A stretch of 64,000 nt of DNA from Prinsepia uniflora (GCA_032719365.1 CM064866.1:73357028-73421027); one strand, 5' to 3'. Positions 1 to 11,199 are shown, counted from the first letter of the stretch. The notes: generated from the sequence alone by a model not told the origin. A program made the numbers and translations.

Positions 1-1089
1 CACTCATGGCATCACAAAACATGTATTTAAACTCATATAAAACATTTATACATGCATCAATTTAGAAAACAAGGTCCACTCACAGACCGTCCAAATCATT
101 TTAGAGGGTTACTAACTACCTCACTAACCTCTCCTTGAAGTCCAGTAGTTATCCCGAATTTTTATCTATTTTTAAACAAAATCCTAAACCTTCGGACATC
201 TCGAACTATATAGAGACGATGTCCGATTGACTCGAAATTTATCCCAAAATGTTCGTTACATCGATACAATTAAAATTCATGCTGACCGTGACCAGAGACA
301 AAGCCCCACGCGCCCTCACGCGCTGCCCAAAGGGGCTGCGCGTGGGCCTCACACGCCTGCACCAGTTATCCCTGTCCTCTCGCCAAACCGAGTTCAGATC
401 GGTTCTGTATATCCGGTCCAGGTCGAACCTGCAAAACCGGTTCAGGTCGTGTTCTCCCTCATTTTCAGTCCGTTTCCTTCCAATTCAATTCCATTCTCTT
501 TGTTTCAATCCTAGGAATCTATTTGTGTGATTAGAACCAAGAAAAACCATCAAAAACTCCCTGGTTCAAAACACCCATCACGACCTTGTTTTCCAGCCGT
601 TCCCCTGGGCTGGTCCGCCGTCCCCCGCCGTCCAAAACCCTTCCTAAAAGTCCATACAAACCTTATAAACATCCCCCAATCAATAGAAAACCTTCCTCAC
701 GTCTAAAACATGAAATTCGATTTTGAACATAAAAATCGTACCTGGGCTGGTTCGCCGTTCCTCCGCCGTCCACGGCGTCGCAGTCATCACCCAACGTCTC
801 CTAGCTCCTCAACCACTCTCTATTTCTCTCTCAGATCGAAACCATGTGGGGGAAGGGATTGAGGTTGTGTTCGATGGGTTTCGAGTTGGTGGGATGATCG
901 AACAAAAGGGGGATGGATATGCATGTATGGGAAATGGTGGGCAATGGATGAATGACACTTGTCATTCATCCATTGGGCCTGCCCCTAAATATCTGGGCCC
1001 ACTGAATGAAAAAAGTTCCCCATCTCGTAAAACGTGTAATAGTACTTCGGAACTTCCGTGAATCGTAACTTTCCCCGATCGGTAGTTCA
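1..1089 (-). repeat. Partial LTR 'F' of a Tekay-like element
   Basis: The window opens inside a minus-strand LTR. Recognisable LTR landmarks are the block around 'gtccactcacagaccgt' (about 74-90), the GC-rich block with GCGCG motifs (about 305-350), and the 32-bp palindrome at 943-974. All recur in the other LTRs here. The similarity to those LTRs fades near 1085-1090, short of the expected terminal 'cgttaca', so the U3 end is truncated. The inner end lies outside the window. Short frames inside it (for example 723-1061) look like chance frames. Confidence 0.75.
943..974. repeat. 32-bp palindrome in LTR F
   Basis: The two 14-bp arms (aatggatgaatgac / gtcattcatccatt) are perfectly complementary around a 4-base centre. 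The same module recurs in LTRs P, B, E, C and the complex element, with paired changes in the arms. Its function is unknown; it could be a DNA cruciform, an RNA hairpin or a dimeric protein site. Confidence 0.85.
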
Positions 1090-1878
1090 TGTGGCTCGGA
1101 TAGCCTGGGCCTTCGTCGTCTTCATCCTGGTTGTTGGAGAGAAGGAGACGAGGGGGAGACCGAGCATTGAGGCCTCACCAAAAATAGCAGTGTTGACTGC
1201 TCCATATCTACCCGTATTTCTTCGACCTCCTTCTCTCCCTAGCAGCGCCAGCATGGGTTGTGGTACCTGGTCAACACTGCATGTCCCAGTGTGAACACTC
1301 TCATATAGGGATGGTGAGTCCCTCAGTTGGAGGTGACCACCAGTTAACATACGGGTGGACCGACCAGCGTGGGTGAGTGGCGAGGTCGGGTCGGGGGACC
1401 GAGTTTGGGCTCGGTGGTGAGCAGTCGGTGAACCAATGATGGTGATCGGTTGGTGCAATGTTAAAGCTTGAGTAGCTTGGTCAACCGGGCACCATTGCAC
1501 CTCACATGCCGATCCAAGATGGTGGGAGTCCTAGGAGAGACAAAATCGGTGCTACCAAATAAAGGGAGGTGATATTTTATGGTCCCAGTGGCATGGTGTA
1601 AATGATGATTTGTATAGGAATTTTTTGTGGTGGGCAGAGTTTTACAGGGTTTAACCACAAGTATTTTTTGGTGGGCAGAGTTTTCCAGGAGCCAGCAGGA
1701 GAGTGAGTTTTTTTTTTGCTGTCACAGTAATGAGATGGGTTTCAACCGACCGAGTGGGGGGGATTTTTCTGGGTTATTTTGGCAAAAAGCCAATTTGGAT
1801 TTTCTTGGTGCTTAGGTCAATGGTGTTTTAGCAGATAAAGAAATTAAGGAGAAAACTGACATAACCTTTTGTATCGAT
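1090..1878 (-). other. Non-coding internal remnant of a minus-strand LTR element
   Basis: This stretch lies between truncated LTR F and a primer-binding-site-like motif. By position it is probably the internal region of the element whose short LTR follows at 1902. No retroviral domain is visible in any frame. It has G/T-rich tracts and an imperfect local repeat ('gtggtgggcagagtttt', about 1628-1645, and 'ttggtgggcagagtttt', about 1669-1685). It could equally be unrelated filler DNA. Confidence 0.4.
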
Positions 1879-1895
1879 TCCCACAGACGGCGCCA
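1879..1895 (-). other. Primer-binding-site-like motif
   Basis: Read on the minus strand this is tggcgccgtctgtggg, a form seen just inside the 5' LTR of many plant LTR retrotransposons. It differs from the initiator-Met site used by the other elements here. It sits six bases from the boundary of the short LTR at 1902. Confidence 0.55.
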
Positions 1896-1901
1896 AACTA
1901 T

Positions 1902-2207
1902 TGATGCATAAAATGTACCAATGAGACTGTAGAGACACACATGCACACCAAGACACAAGAAAGTATGTGGTTCACCCAAATCAGGCTACGTCCACGGTGT
2001 TGCCTCGCTCTCATTAATAATATAATGTGTTTTATATAATACAAATGGCTTAGAGCCTTTAGAGGGAGAAAGTAGAGAGAAAGGAGAGATCTTCTAGTGA
2101 GAGAGTGGGGGAGAGCTCTTCTTGTGTTATCTTTGAGGTCTTCTGGTGGGCTATCCCGTAGTCTAGTGTAGTATCTTGGCGAGCCCGTTGTTTGGTCAGA
2201 TGTAACA
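1902..2207 (-). mobile_element. Orphan short LTR (about 306 bp), TG...CA ends
   Basis: On the + strand it begins tgatgcataaa and ends gatgtaaca, so it has TG/CA termini. A primer-binding-like motif lies just outside its left end, as expected for a 5' LTR in minus orientation. On the minus strand it has a TATA-like stretch followed by a region resembling the start of plant LTR transcripts. No second copy occurs in the window, so the partner LTR and most of the element have been lost. The family is not identified. Confidence 0.55.
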
Positions 2208-2437
2208 TTAACAATTTTGATTATAAAATTCTTCATATATATATATATATATATATATATCAAATTATACAATTTAATATTATTTTCTATAAAACTCAAT
2301 CCCAATATATAAAATTCACTCTGCAATTTTGTGTTAAATCTGAATTCAGTACACCACTGGAAATTAAAAATAAAATTTTATTTAATAAATAAATTTTTTG
2401 GAAAAATTATATTTCTTTTACAAGTTCATGTAATCAA
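2208..2437. other. AT-rich unassigned DNA
   Basis: AT-rich sequence without a recognisable element or gene. It lies between the orphan LTR and the LINE target repeat, so it may be part of the original locus. It contains an (AT)n microsatellite. Confidence 0.5.
2235..2260. repeat. (AT)n microsatellite
   Basis: Thirteen uninterrupted AT units. Confidence 0.95.
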
Positions 2438-2448
2438 AATGTATTAAG
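2438..2448 (+). repeat. Left target-site duplication of the LINE
   Basis: aatgtattaag here matches aatgtattaaag at 61257-61268, directly after the LINE poly(A) tail, with one A inserted. This fits a LINE target repeat now separated by 58.8 kb. Confidence 0.6.
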
Positions 2449-3536
2449 TCCGAATATTTTATACAGATGCGTATATATGGCATCATGTTCGAGATGGGAG
2501 ATATATTGTTAAGTTCAGATATTTTGTTGCTTTGGATTTGTTGAAAAATGGTGAACTCAAGTGAACGTAAGGGTCTAGTGAACTTAGAACCCCAAACCAG
2601 CAGTGTGATCTTTGGGCCTCCATTTGGACAGTTAATGTGCCTCATAAGTTAAAGCTTTTCTTATGGAAATGTTGCAAGCAATTTTGGCTGTACGAGCAAA
2701 CCTGGTCAAACTGATTTTGGTTGACAATATTTGTCCTTAGTGTGATGAGGCGGAGGAGACCCAGGGACTTGTATTTTTTCAATGCAAATTTGCTCAAATT
2801 TTCTAGTATTGTAGTCTTTTACTACTTGTTATGAGTGGTCTTGAGGGTGAGGATTTTGAGTGGTACTGGAAGTTCTTTGTTCAGAAGTTCTCTTTGTCTA
2901 GCCAAAATGAGGCCACTCTTCAGATATTCAGCTTTGGTTTATGGCAGTTGTGGAAGTGTCGTAATTTGCAGTGCTATAATGGTGTTGATATTGATCCTTG
3001 CACTACTATTCATCTATTGTTAGACCATATGCGGGAATTATGTATGGCTAGACTTGACAATCCACCCCTTATCAATTCGGTTCCTATGCCTATTGTTTCT
3101 ACGCATGCTAATTTTGGATGGCGCCACCCTCCTGAGGGATTTTTGAAAGTGAATTGTCATGGTGCATTTAGTTCAGTAGATTGTCAGTGTATGTATGGTT
3201 GGGTTCGTCGCTCTTCTATGGGCGAATTCATTGCCGTAGGGGGGGATTCCTTGCACTAACTCTTTGCAGGCTAAAACTTATGCTCTGCGTGTGCGAACTT
3301 CGATTGTAAGAAAGTTATTCTCGAGACTAATTCTATAAGTCTAGTGCAGTTTTGTGACTACTGGGTGTGGAATGGATGATAACATTGAAAGTGTGATATA
3401 TGATATACTAGCTAAACAATCTCTTTTCAAGGTTGTTTAGCGTTGGTACACCTCTCGGAGGCATAATGATGCAGCTCACACAATTGCTGCTTTTAGTAAA
3501 CGTTTTAAACGTTGTTTGAGATGGGAAGGCCTTAAG
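2449..3536 (+). pseudogene. L1-type LINE, 3' part of ORF2 (decayed)
   Basis: The C-terminal part of a plant L1 ORF2 can be read through several frameshifts and stops. In order there is a post-RT segment (DGRYIVKFRYFVALDLL, about 2493-2543), a zinc-binding reverse-transcriptase region (VPHKLKLFLWKCC, then AVRANLVKLILVDNICP, about 2635-2740), and a W-LWKCRN motif. An RNase-H-like domain follows (WRHPPEGFLKVNCHGAF, about 3118-3168; later DCKKVILET and NDAAHTIAAFS, about 3460-3498). A 142-codon fragment (2831-3259) is the longest open piece. The LINE is 5'-truncated, as most genomic LINEs are. It is cut at 3536 by LTR C, and its 3' UTR and poly(A) lie at 61168-61258. It encodes no working protein. 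Confidence 0.8.
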
Positions 3537-4260
3537 TGACAGGACCCGTCCCGATCCCTCGAAATCATAGGAGAATATGCATGCTCCAGTCTGACAATCA
3601 TACTCAAAATACCGAAAAGACCCTTAGTGGGTTTAAATATAAACATTCAGAGTACGCGACCACATTGTCAGACAAGGGATAAGTATCTCTATATATAGGA
3701 TCGAGCATGCATGTCTATACAAATAAAAGTACCAAAATCATACCCAAAGGGGTAATCAGATGTGCAGTAGTACTATTTAAGCATCAGCCTCGTTATTCGC
3801 CTATGTCTCTGTATCACGGCTTGGACGGTTAATAAAACAGTCAAAATGTGAGTAGACCAAAACTAAATAAGTTATAAACTCATTTTGCAAAATCAATAGT
3901 TTAACCCTCCGTTTTTCAAACATGCATGCATTTAAGATAAATCGTAGTAAAACAGTTCAAATCACATATCCATAAATATACATCTGGACACACATAGTAA
4001 AACACAATATACCCCATACTTAGACATCTATGATGTCTCGACATCCACAATATCTATAATAAAAACTAATCACGATTTTCAATGTTACACATGCAACTCG
4101 GGGTCTCATCTCCGAGTACTTCCCCAGGACCCAACTCAATGTCGTCTGGGGTGATATCAACATGGTGTGCCTGCCTCGGATCCACCGCGTCTGGGACGAT
4201 ATCATAATCTCGCACTTCTGATCTTGAGCCTCTCCTCGGAGTCACTCATCACAGGTAGTG
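3537..4260 (-). repeat. LTR C, piece 1
   Basis: Inner (U5-side) end of LTR C on the + strand. It ends at the B target copy tagtg (4256-4260). No gene is seen. Confidence 0.8.
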
Positions 4261-5458
4261 TGGCACAACCCATCCCAATCCCCCCTTTGACACGAAGTGT
4301 CAAACAAGAGATAATTCAAAACCTCAGCCCGAGCAGGGCTTCCAGAGTGCGCCAGGATCGGTGGAGGAGTGCGATGTCTTGGTCTCTACTACAACCCACA
4401 TCCGTGATCAATCTGAAGGGCATTAAAAACCATTTAAAAGCTATGAGTAGATGAAAATCAATAGTTTAATAAAAACACATTTCATAAGAAGACATTTATG
4501 CCATTCACTAAAAAGCATGCATGCATTAGAGAACAAATAATCAAACCATTTACTTTAATTAAATCATTAGGCCTTAACCCAAAACCGTAAATCCAAACAT
4601 ATGTGGGAACTCAGCCCAAAACCATAGAATACCAAAGTCCGTAAATCCAGATCTAAGTGGGCCACTGCCCAAATCCAAGAATACAAATTCGTAAGCACAA
4701 AAATACCATTTCATAAATCCAAGACATCATGTTCACCAAATACCATGTAACCAATCTTGTCACGGTTTCCAAAGCTAAGCGTGCTACTCGGAGTCTCAAA
4801 TCCCAAGTCTCCCTAGGGTCCACCCAAGTCAATGTCCGCAGATCAATGACCCTCCCTAGGGGTTATAATCCATAATGCCTTCCTGAGAGTAAGGTACCCT
4901 ACGGGGGCGACTCATCTCAGTTAGTGCTCCCTGACTACTACAGAGTCCACCTAGGCTAACGATGTAATGACCCGTCCTGGAAATCAAGATTAGATTAGTG
5001 GTTAATGATGGATTAGTAAAGTTAATTGGTGATTAGTTGGGTGATCTTGGACGGACAGTGCGACATGACGATTTTGCCCTTGGAATTGGGCGAACGGTTG
5101 AATTTTGGTTCGAGCGGTCAAACAGACTTTGACCGATGACTGTGACGTAGTTCGGGACGTCACGAGTTCATAGATAGGTGGCACGTCCGATTCTGACATT
5201 CGAGGAGTAAGTTATGATGTTCGGAAGTTCAAGGGTAATTTGGTTAAAAGGGGCAATTTGTTGACTATTCAAACGACATGGACTTTTCACGTAATTCGAG
5301 GACCATTAGGTAGGTCTCGATCCCCTGAGTACAACAACAGGCGGCATGCTGTCATCGGACTTCGGATGGTTCGAATTTTGATCTAAGGAGGCCAAGGGCA
5401 AAATGGTAATTGTGCAAGGACAGCGGTAATTTGGTCTTTTCACTGCCTAAGGATCTGT

Positions 5459-5781
5459 TGTCAGGACCCAACCCTCCTCGGTTAGGACCCGACTCATCTA
5501 GCACCATATTGTCCGCTTTGGGCCTCGCCCTCACGGTTTTGTTTTCGGGAGCTCATTGTGCAACTTCCAGGGGGTCACCCATCATGGAATTGCACCAGCC
5601 TCAACTCGCTTAACTTTGGGGTTCCAATACCCCCCAAAGCCACTTGAGCTCTCAAAAGGCCTAGTGCTAGATAGGTGTGTGCCTACACCTTTAAGGTACA
5701 CCACCAACCTCTCCCAGACCATTCCCCCCCTCGTAGGAATGTGGGATCGTTCACCGTTCCCTTCAGGACACGGGTCTTACA
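5459..5781 (-). repeat. Cassandra LTR (complete, left)
   Basis: 323 bp with TG/CA ends (tgtcaggaccc...gggtcttaca on the + strand). It matches the right-hand copy at 13129-13450 throughout, with scattered substitutions. Confidence 0.88.
5560..5625 (-). other. 5S-rRNA-like segment in the left Cassandra LTR
   Basis: On the minus strand it contains 'aaagttaagcgagttgagg' and 'gatgggtgacccc-ctggaagt'. These correspond to the 3' half of plant 5S rRNA, including the region of the internal RNA polymerase III promoter (boxes A/IE/C). It is a derivative, not a functional 5S gene: it is embedded in an LTR and diverged. Confidence 0.85.
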
Positions 5782-5852
5782 ATCCACCCCTCTTAGGGCC
5801 CAGCGTCCTCGCTGGCACACTTCCTGGTCGGGGTCTGGCTCTAATACCATTC
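5782..5852 (-). other. Cassandra internal domain, left (71 bp)
   Basis: It starts beside the LTR end with a pyrimidine-rich run (polypurine tract on the minus strand) and ends with a primer binding site at 5838-5849. That site reads gctctaatacca, one mismatch from the initiator-Met form. There is no coding potential. Confidence 0.8.
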
Positions 5853-5887
5853 TGTCACGACCCGACCATCCTCGGTCAGGACCCTAC
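5853..5887 (-). repeat. Truncated middle Cassandra LTR, left stump
   Basis: tgtcacgacccgaccatcc and the following bases match the first ~35 bp of the Cassandra LTR. Sequence then switches to a Tekay-like protease region. A few bases (ctc) could belong to either side. Confidence 0.8.
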
Positions 5888-7276
5888 TCCGTAGAATCAC
5901 TCGCCTACTACAACAATCAATGAGCGAACCATGCTCCGTCAACCAATCCATTCCTAAGATAACATCAAAGTCATGGATATCCATAAGGATTAGATCAGCT
6001 AGTAAATCTACATCCTCCACTCTTACCGGGCACCTCCGAATCACCTGATTCACGATGTACACGATTCCTATTGGTGTACCAACACCCATCTCACTATCCA
6101 AGGCTAACACCTCACAGTCTAACATACCCGCACAACTCCTCAAATAAAGGAATGGGTAGCCCCAGCATCCATTAATACACGTACAACAAGATTTGAGATA
6201 TGAAGAGTACATGTAAAGACACCGGGTGCCATCATGGCTTGCTGCTCTGTGACTCCAAAAACACGAGCTCATGGTCCGGTAGCCTGTCCGCGCCCACGTG
6301 CTCTACGATTCTCACTACGGGCTCCACTCTGCCCCCGGCCTCCGACAGTGTTAGAAGCCGAACTCTGCATTGCACTAGTACCTCCTATATCGTTGCCCTT
6401 GCTCAAAGCTGGGCACTCCCGAGCATAGTGGCCTGAGCCTCCGCAGGCAAAGCAAACGAGTACACCTGGTCTGTCAGCAGACCCACCGGATGCACCACTC
6501 CATGACATGCACTGACCAGAACCAGATCTCGACCCCGATCTCTGGGAACTCCCAAAGCGACCATACCCTCCTCGGCTACACGAGAATGATGATGTTCCAC
6601 TGCTGTGTCCTCCCTTCGATCCTCGACGACTCACTGGTGCAAGATACGGACGATCCCCGCGTCGTCCCTCTCCAGCTGACTATCGTGCCCGGTGTGTCTC
6701 CAGACCAGACTCGACACGAACCTCGGTATCCATCATGTCTCTCAGGGTTGCATGACTGGCAGCTGTCACGCCTGCCTGAATATCCCCTCGGAGTCCAAGC
6801 TCAAACCTCTGACATTTATCCTCTTCTGTGCTCACAAAGGCTGCCGCAAACCGAGAAAGTCTCACAAAGTTATGCTCATAATCCGTCACGGACATATCGC
6901 CTTGCTCAAGGCGTAAAAACTCTACCTCACAAGCAGCACGAAAGGATCGCGGGTAGTACTGGTCCAAGAATCTCGCACGAAAAACCTCCCAAGTAGTAGT
7001 GTGGACAGACCAACTCGACATCTCCAGGGCGTACCACCACTGGTAGGCCCCACCTTCCAGTAGGAAGGTTGCCAAAGCCACGCGCTCGTCTGGTGGGCAG
7101 TGCATCACAGTAAAAATCCTTTCTCACCTGGCTATCCATTCGTGAGCTTCCTCGGGGTTTGATCCCACACTAAAGTTCGTGGCTCCCAAACGTTGAGCCC
7201 GTTCGATACTCACACACTCCATCTGTCTAGCTATTTCCTCGTCAGTCTGTGCTTGAGGAATTCTCCTTGGAGGCAT
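5888..7276 (-). pseudogene. gag-protease fragment of P (broken)
   Basis: Gag begins at 7276 (MPPRRIPQAQTDEE). Recognisable gag motifs are MMHCPPDERVALATFLLEGG and FLDQYYPRSFRAACEVEFL. A zinc knuckle CFACGGSGHYARECP follows at about 6452-6408, then the protease motif DAGATHSFI (about 6167-6141) and VILGMDWLTEHGSLIDC (about 5980-5930). Lesions include a TGA at 7126-7124 where relatives have Trp, a TAG at 6682-6680, and frameshifts near 6270 and just after the protease active site. The frame ends at the Cassandra junction, so reverse transcriptase, RNase H and integrase are missing. It would have formed particles and processed the polyprotein when intact. Confidence 0.85.
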
Positions 7277-7375
7277 AACCAAATGTTTAAGAGGCATAGA
7301 TTAGACCACAACATCTTAAAACGTCAAAAGTACCGAGTACTGACCACTAGTCTAGCATGCTGACCATAACCTAGT

Positions 7376-7387
7376 GCTCTGATACCA
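7376..7387 (-). other. Primer binding site of P (tRNA-iMet)
   Basis: gctctgatacca on the + strand, the complement of the form used by the complex element. It lies three bases left of the LTR boundary at 7391. Confidence 0.9.
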
Positions 7388-7646
7388 AGTTGACAAAACC
7401 CGTCTCGATCCCCCTTGGACCACCCGGGGACGTGCCCTGCTCCCGTCTGACACCCGACCTCAAAATACCAAAAATACCCTTAAGGGAAAACAAATGCATA
7501 AATATCCAAATTTAAGTCATACATATTATCCGAATACAAATAGTGTCAGACAAGGGATAGTTTCCAAATACAGGTTATTGAGCACAACTCTAGACATTCC
7601 ACGTGCCAACCTACCCAGCAGTAGGGTTCAGGTGCACAACGTAAAC

Positions 7647-7730
7647 CTATGCCTCTTCCTCGAGATCCTCTTCCTCCTCAAAAGCATGGCCTGGAGGGGT
7701 TACTAAAACAATAAGGGTGAGTGGGCCGAA
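7647..7730 (-). other. Short conserved acidic frame in LTR P
   Basis: 28 codons including the stop: FGPLTLIVLVTPP, then GHAFEEEEDLEEEA. Similar in-frame stretches ending in Glu-rich tails occur at the matching place in the LTRs of element R and of the complex element. An unbroken frame with ATG runs from 7838 here only. It may be a short peptide, a remnant exon or coincidence. Confidence 0.35.
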
Positions 7731-7907
7731 ACTCAAGTTTATAAAACAATTCATCATATCGAAAAGATACAGTTTTTCGCCTTCGTTTTCCGAAAAGCAT
7801 GCATCAGTATCAAAAGCCATAATATCATATCGTATCATATAAACATAAGCAGAAAAATATAACCATAATCATAACCTCAGTCACTGCACTATACATCCCA
7901 ACCCTGA

Positions 7908-8055
7908 CATCCCAGATGTCTGACGTCCCAAACGTCCAATAAGGTCACAGTCCCAAGGCTACGCGTGCCACTCGGGGTCTCAATCCCGAGTTCAAATCCC
8001 GAACCTAGTCCGAGTATGGCATCCGAGATGCCTGACGTCCCAGACGTCCAATAAT
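7908..8055 (-). repeat. Short inverted-repeat cluster in LTR P
   Basis: Adjacent 15-bp hairpins with a 3-base loop: gacatcccagatgtc, then gacgtcccaaacgtc, ggcatccgagatgcc and gacgtcccagacgtc. The same cluster occurs in LTRs R, J and K. Confidence 0.8.
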
Positions 8056-9689
8056 AGCAATCTTGCTCCTGAGCCACTCTACGGTCTGGTTCCTCCGTAG
8101 AATGACCTCTCGCAGGCAATGCGCAGTGACCACTCCGGGGTACCCTTATCCGGAGGAGACAATATCACTAGGTAGATCTATACAGTGCAGTACTAAAGAT
8201 AATCATCGAAATCCATATACATATATCTGACTCAAACAGTGCATAAACCAACCAGACGAGTCTCATGCCCAAACAACGTAATACGTGCCATAAACATAAC
8301 TCAAGATAAACAGATACTTTTGCTTGAATCACATATATATTGTAAGGACCCGTCCCGGATATTCGGATTAAGGAAGTGATTAGTGACAGATTAGTGGGCT
8401 TAATCCGTGGTTAGTTGGTTACTTTTGGCTCGTTAGCGTAGAATGACGATTTTACCCCTAGTTTGGGAAAAAAGTTGACTTTTAGTTCGGGCGGTCAATT
8501 GGGTATTGACCGATGACCGTGACGTAGTTCGGGACGTCACGAGTCCGTAGACAGGTGGCACGCCCGATTCCGACATCTGAGGAGGAAGTTATGATGTTCG
8601 GAAGGTTGAGGGCATTACCGTAATTTGGTTAAAATAGGGGGAAAAGTTGACTTTTCGTGTGACGAGGTTTTGACGCGTAGACCAAGGACCGTTAGGTAGA
8701 TCTCGTCGTCCTGAATTCAACGACAGGCGGCACGTGTTCATTGGACGTCGGACGAGCGAGATATGGGTCTAGAATGACAGTGGTATAATCATAATTTTGA
8801 CTCACAAGAGGGGCATTTTGGTCTTTTGATGCATTGGGAATTGGGCCAATCTGATAAGGCCAAGTGTACAGGAGAGATGGGATATTTTGTGAGAGGGGCT
8901 GTAGGATTGTGACATGTGGCAGTGTGCTAGAGGGTTCTACAAGTTTGTACGGTTCAAATGCTTCGTGTGTGTGTGTTTTGTGGCCGTGCACAAGAGAGAA
9001 ACAGAGAGCGAGTTTGGTAGAGGGATTGATCGATTGCAGAGGGTGTGGTGAGTTCTGGTGATCAAGAGAGTGACAGAGAGAAGGGAGGAAGTGGTGAATG
9101 GCTTGTGAGTGAGGACTGTGGAAGAAACCAGGGTAGTGTGAGGGTTGGAGTTCTCAGGAAAAACAGAGAGAGTCGAAGTGGTGATGTTGCGGAGTTGCGA
9201 TCAAACCTGTGGATTGAAGCTGGGGCAGTGTTCAGAGGCTTGAGGGGAGTCTAGTGAGCACGGTGAAGCTCACGGCGGCGACCGGGAGGCAGGTAATTTC
9301 TCTTTTCCTCTGCTTGCTCTGTTTTTCCCGTTTTGTTCAAATGGTTAGTCGTGACGCTAGGGGCTGAGTCGAGGTGTCTGGTAGGTCCTAATCGATTCCT
9401 TAGGTCCTTAGGAACCTGCTAACATCGAATCCGTGATGGGGGGTGACACGGGTGGCTGAATGGAAGAACAGAGGTTTTGGTTGGTCACGGGTTCGAGCTA
9501 GGGACGATGGGTTAGAGATAGGATTGTTGTGTTTGGTTGAGGGGAATAGGTTACTTAGGACGGGACGAAGCTACTGGGCTTGGAAGGAAGGGAAGTGGTG
9601 GACGGATGACAGAGAACCGGTCACGCCGGTTCGGTTTGGCTGAACCGGTCTGGACGTCTGGGACAGAGGTTGACGATGACACTGTAGCA

Positions 9690-9744
9690 GGCGCGTGAGG
9701 CTCACGCGCAGCCACTTTGGGCGGCGCGTGGGGGCGCGTGGGGC
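9690..9744 (+). repeat. GC-rich conserved LTR block
   Basis: It contains the perfect inverted repeat gcgcgtgag-g-ctcacgcgc followed by repeated ggcgcgtg units. Related blocks occur in every substantial LTR of the window, on either strand (for example about 15326-15362, 17362-17409, 24772-24815, 46093-46142, 50331-50380, 55700-55750, 62852-62904). Confidence 0.75.
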
Positions 9745-10486
9745 ATTTTCCGGTGAACCTTTCAACATAGTTTTTGGTCTAGAAGTTGTAACGGATCTTT
9801 TGGGATAGGTTTCGGGTTAATCGGACGTCGATTCGAGCTAGTTCCGTGGGATTGAAGTTCTAGGGTTTCGTTTTACGTACGTTTGAAGTTCAGGAAAATT
9901 AGGGAAAATTAGGAGGATCTTCGTTGACGTGTTAGTGACGTTCTTTGGTGACTGTTGACAGGATCGGGAGTCCCCGAAGCAGACGAGGAATGTACGGGAC
10001 GTACGGGACGCGAATGACGTGCCCGGTATCTATGAGTGGACCCTTTCTCTAAACTCGAGCATGCATAACTGTTTTTCTATAATTGTTTTATGGTTTTACA
10101 TGTGATTTCATGATTGTTGAATATGTGATGTTGGTTTTACATAATTTCACGTTTTTCGAGAAAGTACGTATTTGGCACGTTTTACGAGGAAGGTTTGAAT
10201 TCTGATTTCAATGCCATGATTTTGGGATTTCAAATGATAAGTGATTTAATGATTATAAATGGATTTGAAACATGATTTGACAATCAAGGTTTTCGGTTTT
10301 AGAATTGGATTTCGAGAATCGAGATTTGGTTTTAAAGTTGAAAAATGGAATTCCGGATTTGGGTTCAGAATGACGGTTCTGAATGCCGGAAGGGCTTCGG
10401 GCCAGTGATTTCAGATTCGGGTTTGGATACGGATTTCGAATGGTTTTCAAATGGTTTTGGGATTGGATTTGCTGGATCTGGTTATT

Positions 10487-10630
10487 GGGTTTAAAGACCC
10501 GGATTATGATTGACGGGGGACGGGCCCGAATTGGGTTTAAAGACTCGGATTGAGTTTAAAGACTTGGATATATTGATATTTCCCCCATAGGCTTGTTGAG
10601 TTTAAAGACTCGGGAGTTTAAAGACTCGGA
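10487..10630 (+). repeat. TTTAAAGA hairpin array in LTR H
   Basis: Repeated units of the forms gggtttaaagaccc and gagtttaaagactc separated by short spacers. The outer three bases pair in each form (GGG/CCC or GAG/CTC), except for one mixed unit. Confidence 0.85.
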
Positions 10631-11199
10631 TAGGTCCAGCAGGTTTGATCGGATAATGATTGCTTGTTATTTATGCTTTATGATATGGTTTTATGATGCT
10701 TATGACGTGATTTCTATAACTGTTTTCAATTCTGTTTTTATGATGATCCTTATGCGATTTATAACTGTTTCCAGTAAATGGGTTATGCATGTGTGTTTTC
10801 AAAACGGAGGGCTAAAACCCTAGTTTAATTATAAAACGGTTTTCGAAACTTTTATTCTTTTGGTCCACTCACACCTTCTGTTTTTAATTGCCCTCCAGGT
10901 CGTGGAGCTAGCGCGGGGGTTAGACGTTGAGGCAGCGTCAGAGGCATAGAGTATTCGAGAGTAACCCCGGAGTGGTTTATATTTTCCCGTTGTGCGTGTA
11001 CTCTGTGTATCGGTTTTGCGTTCCTTTGTTTAATACTATGCTCTGTATAGTTTTGACTTTGAGTTGTATTAAATTTCTCCTGCGTTTGACATTGTATTTG
11101 TGATTTGCGTAAGGGTATTTTCAGTTTTTCATTCTGGGTTGTCAGACGGGACCAAGATTTACCTCGGTTTTCGGGGTGGAACCAGGGTGGGTCCTGACA

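Larger units (their letters stand above)
8341..11199 (+). mobile_element. Solo LTR 'H' (2,859 bp)
   Basis: It begins tgtaaggacccgtcccgg and ends gtgggtcctgaca. Flanking 5-mers are tatat on both sides (8336-8340, 11200-11204), but the site lies within a TA repeat, so the duplication is not decisive. On both sides the sequence resumes LTR P in the correct register. It contains the GC-rich block at 9690-9744 and a TTTAAAGA hairpin array at 10487-10630. It has no coding region. Confidence 0.85.

Noticed and set aside
723..1294. Short plus-strand frames at the left edge
   Set aside because: They lie in LTR F and its junction, with no recognisable motif.
2831..3259. Independent RNase-H-like host gene
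   Set aside because: Frameshifts and stops on both sides, and it continues into a LINE 3' UTR with poly(A) at 61168; it is a LINE remnant.
3537..5458. One single long minus-strand LTR
   Set aside because: The TSDs at 4256-4260 and 4958-4962 and the end motifs show three separate LTRs (C, B, A).
5560..5625. 5S rRNA gene
   Set aside because: Only part of 5S is recognisable, diverged, and it is embedded in an LTR with PBS and PPT nearby; it is Cassandra.
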